Assembly: GCA_019313505.1 (NCBI GenBank)
Contig: JAFDBA010000074.1
Coordinates: 1-20,868, forward strand
From: Deltaproteobacteria bacterium
GTDB taxonomy: Bacteria > Desulfobacterota > Desulfobacteria > Desulfobacterales > UBA11574
Direction of reading: 5' to 3'
Length of the DNA: 20,868 nucleotides
Part shown: positions 16,401 through 20,868 of the stretch, one piece after another
Numbering within the stretch: the first letter of the stretch is position 1
Layout of the letters: the number at the start of each line of letters is the position of its first letter
Translations under genes and position numbers: made by a program
Notes under the pieces: generated by a model
What the model was told of the DNA's origin: nothing
Database searches by the model: none
The model's input: only the letters and a program-made list of their open reading frames with translations

Positions 16401-16791
16401 CTTTTTCTCCTCCGGGAAGCAAAACCGGGCATATTTCGACACAACGACCGCAGAGCGTACATATATCTTGATCTACAAAGGTTTGGAGGATGTTTAGGTG
16501 AACACGGAATCCTTGGCGATTATGCTTAATCGAGGAGACTTTCGCGGGAAAGACGCATCGAATGGCAGGGTTTCTCATAATTCTGATAAGCCCGGGTCGA
16601 TGGGCATGGTTTAAAGGAACGCCTGATTTCAGAACCCATTCATCCCGGGAGAGTTTTTTATCCAAATCACAATCAGAATCTACAAGGGTGAGGTGAATGC
16701 CCAGCTCTCCAAGCTTGTTGGTTGCTGCTATGCCGGCCGGTGTAGCACCGATAACAGTAACCCTGTGAAGCCGATCTTTGGGACGTTTCAT
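13432..16791 (-). CDS. 1119-aa GltD/NfnB-like and HdrA-like multidomain flavin/iron-sulfur oxidoreductase
   Basis: Domain order: a Rossmann-type segment (11-40, VTVIGATPAGIAAT); [4Fe-4S] motif CTLCGRCVEICP (111-122); a GltD/dihydropyrimidine-dehydrogenase type Cys domain (154-205: CQANCPLGVNAQGYI, GICGRICTHPCETVC); FAD site VIIGSGPGGIAAAA (247-260); pyridine-nucleotide site AVIGDGNAAFDLAR (377-390); FAD-closing VYAVGDSVSGPS (520-531); Cys cluster CLQCGVCSECLQCVDAC (615-631); an HdrA-like Cys domain (727-870, VCRCNDTFGW, CTHEGSS, CVCCPLNF); a degenerate Rossmann part; and two C-terminal ferredoxin motifs (1050-1060, 1084-1094). After the second beta strand of the nucleotide site there is SWFPED rather than an Arg-rich stretch, which suggests NADH over NADPH. 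It overlaps korC by 4 bp. It is probably the nucleotide-handling subunit of the complex. Confidence 0.85.
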   Translation of the reverse strand: MKRPKDRLHRVTVIGATPAGIAATNKLGELGIHLTLVDSDCDLDKKLSRDEWVLKSGVPLNHAHRPGLIRIMRNPAIRCVFPAKVSSIKHNRQGFRVHLNILQTFVDQDICTLCGRCVEICPVLLPGGEKAIQINSRRSLPGRPIIDKRHQPLCQANCPLGVNAQGYIALVKAARFAEALDLIRENNVLPGICGRICTHPCETVCRRGELDEPVAIMDIKRFVADHERSNPKNIQPSDGHKKSEKIVIIGSGPGGIAAAADLARFGYKVTVFEKEKEVGGLLRYGIGRYRLPRDIIDNDLEYIKKLGVQFIASHPIDLNNDLDLLKKDFDAVIISIGTWSDLKLGVPGETLEGVEGCLSFLGRFYRNEIKTLDEKVAVIGDGNAAFDLARTLVRLGAHVTILSWFPEDIIPANAEEIRAAKEEGILIRDCTKTISFLGQNGKLHRLRCMTTKPGEPDAQGIPWPVIIPDSPPFELEFDRAFVAIGQRGALQGHNNSFGFNVSTQGLIEVDEYLRTNLPDVYAVGDSVSGPSSVVEAMASGRRVARIVHSDICEEEVFYPQLLRPEDKDFPEISADIPSQVRTIMPERQPAARKDSFLEVPMGLSEQQVFLEASRCLQCGVCSECLQCVDACGAIHAINHAQLPEETIEQTGVVIIADPEIAPKVKGDDVIRAYGPKTAKPDVNAMFIRGFAAASRAMILLGETFQRPKGYGLSFSTPDPGLSSEIRLGIFVCRCNDTFGWLDDMSQYVAGLQSQEDVFHAQVVNSACTHEGSSNIIRTIREKGLTRVVLASCVCCPLNFICSACTDQRSRLKNALFTGTGISRSMVQTCNLRGEVLRLLKLNHSLALKKFTGFIDRSMNRARRLKPLPDLIRNYNFTTAVIGTSEVATSSALNLVQAGLDVFWFQGSQKPPIQIPDHPNMHSFGGFSIKELSGTLGNFHIIAESVDSRQIMTAGSVIMDEKSRKKIKYIHQEGLPGRTVASSMQEMGVPGIPFFYPGSTAISGLFLAEPPGINVSNRKKGAAAAVQAAAIMPREPRHNKGYTVVVDENLCRSCGRCIRVCPYQAVTLHRNAMDGWAAWVDETLCKGCGNCISVCPSNAADSPYRNQEFLEHTLEKILLT

Positions 16792-17396
16792 GAAATAGCT
16801 CCTGCTTGACCTGTAGCCTTCTTCTGTCGTCCCTTGAGTGTGGCCAGGCCATAGTCATGACCTTTTTTGAAGGCGTTGCTGTTCAGTTCTTCAGTACCCT
16901 TTGGAACTGATTCTACGATGGCCTTTTGGATTGAATTCATGGAAATAACGTCTGTGACGGCTGTAAAAAAACCGAGCATAACGATATTGGCGATCATCAC
17001 TCGTCCAAGCTCTTCGGCCATGCGGGTGGCAGGGATAGAAAATAAATCATCTTTTAATCCAGGGGAAGGACGAACCAGATCTTTATCAATGATTAAAGTT
17101 CCTCTTTGCTTCATCTGCTTGATAAGTTTGTCATAGCCTGACTGAGACATGCAAACCAGAATATCCGGCTGATTGACATAAGGATAATGGATTATTTCAT
17201 CGGAAATGACAACCTGAGCATTACACGAACCCCCACGAGACTCGGGCCCGTACGACTGGACAAGTGTGCTTTCCATGTGTTCACCAATGGCAGCCGCTTT
17301 TCCCAGGATAATACCCGCAAGGATAATGCCCTGGCCGCCAAAGCCTGTTATTATAATTTCCTTTTTTCTCTGCTTATAATTTTGAGAGTCGGTCAT
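16788..17396 (-). CDS. korC: 2-oxoacid:ferredoxin oxidoreductase gamma subunit KorC
   Basis: A 202-aa protein of the POR/KOR gamma family. It starts with GFGGQGIILAG (18-28), the family hallmark, followed by the conserved VQSYGPESRGGSCNAQVVIS and NQPDILVCMSQSGYDK. It is a structural subunit of the 2-oxoacid:ferredoxin oxidoreductase with no cofactor of its own. The ATG overlaps the korB stop by 4 bp, and its own stop overlaps the start of the 1119-aa gene by 4 bp (both ATGA), so translation is likely coupled. This direct junction between a Kor subunit and a GltD/Hdr-like protein is the strongest sign that the two parts belong to one system. Confidence 0.9.
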   Translation of the reverse strand: MTDSQNYKQRKKEIIITGFGGQGIILAGIILGKAAAIGEHMESTLVQSYGPESRGGSCNAQVVISDEIIHYPYVNQPDILVCMSQSGYDKLIKQMKQRGTLIIDKDLVRPSPGLKDDLFSIPATRMAEELGRVMIANIVMLGFFTAVTDVISMNSIQKAIVESVPKGTEELNSNAFKKGHDYGLATLKGRQKKATGQAGAIS

Positions 17397-18265
17397 GAGT
17401 TCAACTCCGGAACGTTTTCCTGAAGACGGCTCGGCCGGTAGATCTTGTCATACTCTTCGATAAACGTTGGTCGATCCAGATCGATAAATTTGCCCAAAAT
17501 GATGCCCTTTTCAAAGTCTATATCCAGTGTAGAAGGATCTGCATCATTTTTTATGATCGCTTTTTCCTGGTATAACTTTAGCATGTCAAGTGGCTTTTGT
17601 TTATTCCGCCGGCCGTAATTTACCGGACACGGTGAAAGTGCTTCAATAAAGGAAAACCCTTTTTTACAAATCGCTTCTGTTATGGAATCCGTAAGATCTC
17701 TGATGTGCAGCATGGTCCATCGGGCCACATACGTGGCGCCGCACGCATAGGCCATTAGCGGCAGATTAAAAGGGGTTTCGGGATTTCCGGCAGGTGTTGT
17801 TGTCGATTTCGCCAGGTGAGGTGTGGTTGCGGCCACCTGGCCTCCGGTCATCCCGTAATTTAAATTATTTACACAGATAACTGTCATATCCATATTCCGC
17901 CTGGCCGCATGGATAAAATGGTTTCCGCCGATGGCGAAGAGATCGCCGTCACCGCTGAATACCACTATATTAAGTTCAGGGTTGGCAAGTTTTAATCCTG
18001 TGGCAAAGGGTATGGCCCTCCCGTGGGTTGTATGAAAAGAATCCAGTTTAACATAACCGGCCGCACGTCCCGAACAACCGATTCCCGAGACCATCACAGT
18101 TTTTTGAAGATCGATGCCGCTTCCTTTCAAAGCAGCCAGACACGAAGAAAACACGGTTCCTATTCCGCACCCCGGACACCAGATATGGGGAATACGATCC
18201 GTTCGGATAAGATCGTCCAGGGGATGATCGGGTTGTTTATTGGATGTCATCGGGATTTTTTGCAT
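17393..18265 (-). CDS. korB: 2-oxoacid:ferredoxin oxidoreductase beta subunit KorB (TPP-binding)
   Basis: A 290-aa protein with the thiamine diphosphate motif GDGD (105-108) followed by VNN (132-134) and NYGMTGGQ. Cys30 and Cys33 (WCPGCGIGT), Cys64 (GIGCSGR) and a C-terminal Cys (SPCPVNYGRRN) match the ligands for the beta-subunit [4Fe-4S] cluster. HGRAIPFATGLKLANP is typical of KorB. It binds the 2-oxoacid adduct and transfers electrons to ferredoxin. The length is normal. There is a 3-bp gap to korA upstream and a 4-bp overlap with korC. The four-gene set favours 2-oxoglutarate, but pyruvate or branched-chain 2-oxoacids cannot be excluded by sequence reading alone. Confidence 0.92.
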   Translation of the reverse strand: MQKIPMTSNKQPDHPLDDLIRTDRIPHIWCPGCGIGTVFSSCLAALKGSGIDLQKTVMVSGIGCSGRAAGYVKLDSFHTTHGRAIPFATGLKLANPELNIVVFSGDGDLFAIGGNHFIHAARRNMDMTVICVNNLNYGMTGGQVAATTPHLAKSTTTPAGNPETPFNLPLMAYACGATYVARWTMLHIRDLTDSITEAICKKGFSFIEALSPCPVNYGRRNKQKPLDMLKLYQEKAIIKNDADPSTLDIDFEKGIILGKFIDLDRPTFIEEYDKIYRPSRLQENVPELNS

Positions 18266-18268
18266 GGT

Positions 18269-19417
18269 CTAAAAGGCCTCTTTCAACATTTTAACAACCT
18301 CGTCAGGATGGATAATGGTCCCTCCGGAATGCCCCACTAAAAATATGGGAACCTTGCCCCCTGCACATCGTTCAACCTCCCGATGGATCTGACCCAGATT
18401 AATTTCTACCGTCACGAATCCTTTGACTCTATCTGCTAACTTGCGAATCTGATCTTCGGGAAAAGGCCAGATCGTCACCAGACGCAAAAGTCCGGCTTTG
18501 ATCCCCAGCTTTCTGGCTTCAGCTACAGCGGCCATGCTGGTTCGAGCTGAAACTCCGTAAGAAACAATAACAATTTCAGCATCATCAAGGAGATAGCTAT
18601 CTGTTTGAATGATGTCGTCTAAATTTTTTTGGATTTTTTCGGTAATCCGGGCCATCATCTCAGTCTGGGTTTCTACATCCATTACCGGGTACCCTTTTTC
18701 ATCGTGGGTAAGACCGGTAATATGCAGGTTGTAGCCTTCCCCTGCCGCCGGCATCGGTGCAACACCATTTGGCCCAGGTGCAAAGGGTTTAAAGCGGTCT
18801 TTTCTCCCTTTGGGCCTGGGACGCGATGCGAGCTTGATTGATTTTGCCTCTGGAATAATGACTTTTTCACTCATATGCCCGATGATTTCGTCGGTCATGA
18901 TGAGAACCGGCAACCGGTATTTTTCACTCAGATTAAATGCTGTGATCGTTAAATAAAATATTTCCTGGGGTGAGGACGGCGCCAGGGCAATAATTTCATA
19001 GTGCCCGTGTGACCCCCACCGGGCCTGCATCATATCGCCCTGGGCACCTTGTGTAGGAAGACCTGTGGAGGGACCTCCCCGCTGAACATTTACTACAACG
19101 CAAGGGGTTTCGGTACAGATCCCCAGACCGATATTTTCCATCATAAGACTGAAACCGGGTCCGGAGGTAGCGGTCATGCTTTTTACACCGGCCCATGATG
19201 AACCAAGTATTGCGGCCATGGCACCGATTTCGTCTTCCATCTGAATAAAACATCCTTCAACTTGAGGAAGCCGGATAGCCATCCGTTCGGCAATCTCTGT
19301 GGCAGGTGTTATGGGATATCCTCCAAAAAAACGGCATCCTGCTGCCAGTGCGCCTTCGGCACAGGCAACATCACCTGTCATAAAATATTCACCTGTAAGG
19401 ACAGCTGGTTTCGTCAT
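18269..19417 (-). CDS. korA: 2-oxoacid:ferredoxin oxidoreductase alpha subunit KorA
   Basis: A 382-aa protein with the alpha-subunit signatures GGYPITPATEIAE (32-44), MEDEIGAMAA (60-69) and TATSGPGFSLM (82-92), followed by the NVQRGGPSTGLPT motif and, in the C-terminal part, the transketolase-type domain (VIVSYGVSARTSM, LRLVTIWPFPE). Together with KorB it forms the catalytic core that decarboxylates a 2-oxoacid with CoA. YPITP and the gene order korDABC are usual for 2-oxoglutarate enzymes. The ribosome binding site is weak (AGAGGG). It lies 99 bp after the ferredoxin gene, the only sizeable gap in the Kor part. Confidence 0.92.
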   Translation of the reverse strand: MTKPAVLTGEYFMTGDVACAEGALAAGCRFFGGYPITPATEIAERMAIRLPQVEGCFIQMEDEIGAMAAILGSSWAGVKSMTATSGPGFSLMMENIGLGICTETPCVVVNVQRGGPSTGLPTQGAQGDMMQARWGSHGHYEIIALAPSSPQEIFYLTITAFNLSEKYRLPVLIMTDEIIGHMSEKVIIPEAKSIKLASRPRPKGRKDRFKPFAPGPNGVAPMPAAGEGYNLHITGLTHDEKGYPVMDVETQTEMMARITEKIQKNLDDIIQTDSYLLDDAEIVIVSYGVSARTSMAAVAEARKLGIKAGLLRLVTIWPFPEDQIRKLADRVKGFVTVEINLGQIHREVERCAGGKVPIFLVGHSGGTIIHPDEVVKMLKEAF

Positions 19418-19516
19418 ATTTTTTGTCTAACCCTCTTTAAACCAAAAATCCGAGTCTTGAATCTTCAGAATAATTTGGTAAACGTTAAAAAAACTTATTA
19501 AAATCTAACAATAATT

Positions 19517-19804
19517 TTAAGTTCTTACTTGTTTAAGTTCAGTTGTTTGTAGACTCTCTACTGAAAATATGGCAAACTCCGGACAGATGATTTCACAGTA
19601 GTGACAGTTTACACATTCCTCGGGCTTGATAACACAAGGGGGATGGTACCCCTTTTGATTGAAATTTGCAGAAAATTCCAAGGCCTGCTTGGGACAGTAC
19701 TCGATGCAGTATCCACATCCTTTACATCTATCTTCCAGGATGTGCACTATGCCCCGAGAGACTTGTATTGTGTCCGCGTCAAGTGGAATCCTCCAGAATT
19801 CCAT
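19517..19804 (-). CDS. korD: KorD-type two-cluster ferredoxin subunit
   Basis: A 95-aa protein with two [4Fe-4S] motifs: Cys27-x2-Cys30-x2-Cys33-x3-Cys37 (CKGCGYCIEYCP) and Cys64-x2-Cys67-x2-Cys70-x3-Cys74 (CVNCHYCEIICP). This is the delta-subunit ferredoxin of four-subunit 2-oxoacid oxidoreductases, which carries electrons out of KorB. GGAG precedes ATG 19804 with good spacing. It is the first gene of the operon, about 50 bp downstream of a predicted transcription start. Confidence 0.88.
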   Translation of the reverse strand: MEFWRIPLDADTIQVSRGIVHILEDRCKGCGYCIEYCPKQALEFSANFNQKGYHPPCVIKPEECVNCHYCEIICPEFAIFSVESLQTTELKQVRT

Positions 19805-19860
19805 ATGCCTTTCTCCAATTAGTTAGACAATCTTATAAACATCAGTCAAAAACGCTTTCA

Positions 19861-19887
19861 AGTATAATAATTGTCAGGGTGTGTCAA
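19861..19887 (-). promoter_or_regulatory. Candidate sigma70 promoter of the kor-hdr operon
   Basis: On the minus strand TTGACA (19887-19882), a 15-bp spacer and TATACT (19866-19861). Box quality is high, but the spacer is 2 bp short of optimal, which often goes with activator dependence. Transcription would start about 50 bp upstream of korD. Confidence 0.5.
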
Positions 19888-19898
19888 ACAATAAATTT

Positions 19899-19972
19899 TG
19901 CAGGCATAACAATTTTACTCGATACCCCCTAATTTTTACGGGGGGTATCTATAATTTTGTGCATTGCCTGCA
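19899..19972. repeat. Nested inverted repeats upstream of the kor promoter
   Basis: The inner arms GATACCCCC (19921-19929) and GGGGGTATC (19941-19949) pair perfectly over 9 bp around an 11-nt loop. The outer arms TGCAGGCA (19899-19906) and TGCCTGCA (19965-19972) pair perfectly over 8 bp. They lie just upstream of the -35 box of the kor promoter, so an operator or a structured leader on the other strand is possible. The inner arms resemble G/C-tract operators with ATACCCCC half-sites used by CsoR-type repressors, but the central spacing is longer. Confidence 0.5.
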
Positions 19973-20126
19973 GGACTGGTTTCAAGGAGAAAGAGTGTTG
20001 CTCTTGAAAATTTGTTGCTAAAGTGCGGCAATGAGTTTACTAAAACAAGGGACCAAATTCTTGACGGTCTCGTAAAAAGTCTAAGGTTATCGTGCAAACT
20101 GATGATTCAACTGTAAAAAAATATGG

Positions 20127-20624
20127 ATGAAAATGAATAAAGTGCTTGTCAGCGCCTGCTTAATCGGAGAAAATGTTCGTTACAACGGACGGATTAAACA
20201 CCATGAAAGCAATATGTTAGCGGATTGGAAGCTCCAGGGACGTCTGGTGCCGTTCTGTCCCGAAGTTGCCGGAGGGCTTCCAGTACCCAGACCTTGCTCG
20301 GAAATCTTATGCCACGACGGAAGTACGGTATTGCATGGACACGTAAGGATCATGAACATTAAAGGAAAGGATGTTACTCAATATTTTGTGACCGGTGCTC
20401 AAAAGACACTTGAACTTGCCTGCTTACATAAAACCAAACTTGCCATCCTGAAAGATGGTAGTCCTTCGTGCGGAAGCACATATATTTATGACGGAAGTTT
20501 TTCCGGCGTCAAAAAGCCGGGCAAAGGGGTTACTACAGCCCTACTGCAAGAAAACAATATTCGTGTTTTCAGCGAACGTGAAATCTCCAAAGCAGCCAAA
20601 TATATCAAAACGCTTGAAATCTAA
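20127..20624 (+). CDS. DUF523 family protein
   Basis: A 165-aa protein matching DUF523: KVLVSACLIGENVRYNG at the N-terminus (Cys11), VPFCPEVAGGLPVPRPCSEI (Cys44, Cys57) and LKDGSPSCGSTYIYDG (Cys115), ending with the helix ALLQENNIRVFSE. The conserved cysteines suggest a metal or Fe-S site; the biochemical role of the family is not known to me. The length (about 150-170 aa) is normal. The start may be ATG 20127 or ATG 20133 (two residues shorter); neither has a strong ribosome binding site. It is divergent from korD and ends before a bidirectional terminator. Confidence 0.85.
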   Translation: MKMNKVLVSACLIGENVRYNGRIKHHESNMLADWKLQGRLVPFCPEVAGGLPVPRPCSEILCHDGSTVLHGHVRIMNIKGKDVTQYFVTGAQKTLELACLHKTKLAILKDGSPSCGSTYIYDGSFSGVKKPGKGVTTALLQENNIRVFSEREISKAAKYIKTLEI

Positions 20625-20718
20625 TTGGAGTTTTTTATGGAAAATGGACAGGGTCAGGACCAGATTTTTCAGGGCAAAATAAATACATCACGAGGAAAAG
20701 AACCTACGATAATACGAA

Positions 20719-20748
20719 AAAAGCCTATCACTTGCATGACAGGCTTTT
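20719..20748. terminator. Bidirectional rho-independent terminator
   Basis: AAAAGCCT (20719-20726) pairs with AGGCTTTT (20741-20748). TCA/TGA (20728-20730 with 20737-20739) extends the stem past one mismatch, and the loop is 6 nt. T-rich tracts follow in both directions, so it can end the plus-strand DUF523 transcript and the minus-strand tRNA transcript. Confidence 0.8.
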
Positions 20749-20755
20749 ATTTTTA

Positions 20756-20834
20756 TGGCGGGAGTGACGAGACTTGAACTCGCGACCTCCGGCTTGACAG
20801 GCCGGCGCTCTAACCAAAACTGAGCTACACCCCC
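20756..20834 (-). tRNA. tRNA-Asp (anticodon GUC)
   Basis: A 79-nt tRNA folds fully: acceptor GGGGGUG with CACUCCC (one G-U pair), D arm GCUC/GAGC with an 11-nt loop, anticodon stem CCGGC/GCCGG with loop CUGUCAA, variable loop AGGUC, T arm GCGAG UUCAAGU CUCGU, discriminator G and encoded CCA. Anticodon GUC reads Asp codons. Confidence 0.95.
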
Positions 20835-20837
20835 CAA

Positions 20838-20868
20838 TGGTAGGCGGAACAGGGCTTGAACCTGTGAC
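20838..20868 (-). tRNA. tRNA, 3' part only (continues beyond the window)
   Basis: The minus strand shows the T arm (ACAGG UUCAAGC CCUGU), the acceptor 3' strand UCCGCCU, discriminator A and encoded CCA, 3 bp upstream of tRNA-Asp. The anticodon lies outside the window, so the isotype is not determined; Val is a guess based on common Val-Asp pairing. Confidence 0.85.

Larger units (their letters stand above)
19805..20126. other. 322-bp intergenic region between korD and the DUF523 gene
   Basis: A divergent control region with no convincing gene. It holds the minus-strand promoter (19861-19887), nested inverted repeats (19899-19972) and, at 20061-20080, a segment containing CTCGTAAAA, which matches the core of the 14-bp repeats at 5483 and 6453. 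A weak plus-strand -35 box (TTGACG, 20061) could serve the DUF523 gene, but no clear -10 box follows. Confidence 0.5.

Noticed and set aside
16072..16497. 141-aa plus-strand ORF inside the 1119-aa gene
   Set aside because: It is antisense to a region with clear Fe-S and FAD motifs. There is no RBS and no recognisable domain.
16788..19804. Assigning the oxidoreductase firmly to pyruvate (Por) or to branched-chain 2-oxoacids (Vor)
   Set aside because: Four short subunits with YPITPATE and korDABC order fit the 2-oxoglutarate type best. Sequence reading alone cannot settle the substrate, so only the Kor name is used.
20637..20774. Short ORF (about 45 aa) after the DUF523 gene with a GGAG ribosome site
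   Set aside because: It reads through the terminator hairpin and into the antisense of tRNA-Asp, and has no coding character.
1..20868. CRISPR array, rRNA or a complete insertion sequence
   Set aside because: I saw no regularly spaced repeats, no rRNA sequence and no intact transposase. Only short repeats and one decayed ParB-like gene point to past mobility.

Overview
The window looks like chromosomal DNA of an anaerobic Desulfobacterota bacterium (Desulfobacterales-like sulfate reducer or syntroph). The grounds are moderate GC content, a 2-oxoacid:ferredoxin oxidoreductase operon linked to heterodisulfide-reductase (Hdr) type proteins, an HdrA read through an in-frame TGA (selenocysteine), several Cys-rich ferredoxin domains, and a KamA-family radical SAM enzyme. 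The taxonomy is inference from gene content only.

Layout. (1) 1-746: decayed remnant of a ParB-like gene with two in-frame amber codons, a GC-rich inverted-repeat insert and a short tandem repeat. (2) 770-5410, minus strand: cupin, a divergent YchF-type P-loop protein, then ydbH-ynbE-ydbL, the envelope phospholipid-transport set, in the same order as in E. coli. (3) 5411-8013, plus strand: an amidohydrolase behind an AT-rich palindromic control region, two Cys-rich microproteins (50 and 62 aa) and an AcuB-like CBS/CBS/ACT sensor. (4) 8040-9113, minus: KamA-family enzyme with atypical substrate-pocket residues. (5) 9343-19804, minus: a seven-gene, about 10.5 kb operon korD-korA-korB-korC, a 1119-aa multidomain flavin/iron-sulfur protein, an MvhD-HdrC-HdrB fusion, and a selenocysteine HdrA-MvhD fusion. 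(6) 19805-20868: control region with nested inverted repeats, a DUF523 gene, a bidirectional terminator, tRNA-Asp and the 3' part of a second tRNA.

The main object of interest is the operon in (5). The Kor subunits would oxidise a 2-oxoacid, probably 2-oxoglutarate, and reduce ferredoxin. The three downstream proteins carry two pyridine-nucleotide/flavin-type modules, many [4Fe-4S] motifs, two MvhD electron-transfer domains and two CCG (HdrB-type) domains. Co-transcription is suggested by 4-bp ATGA overlaps and 3-bp gaps from korA through the Hdr-like gene. The inferred role is a flavin-based electron-bifurcating or confurcating complex connecting ferredoxin, NAD(P)H and a thiol/disulfide or other unknown couple to the 2-oxoacid reaction. 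The TGA in hdrA lies at a position where homologues have Cys (C-S-I-U), is followed by an in-frame continuation, and has a perfect 7-bp hairpin with a GGUC loop 20 nt downstream, the arrangement of a bacterial SECIS element.
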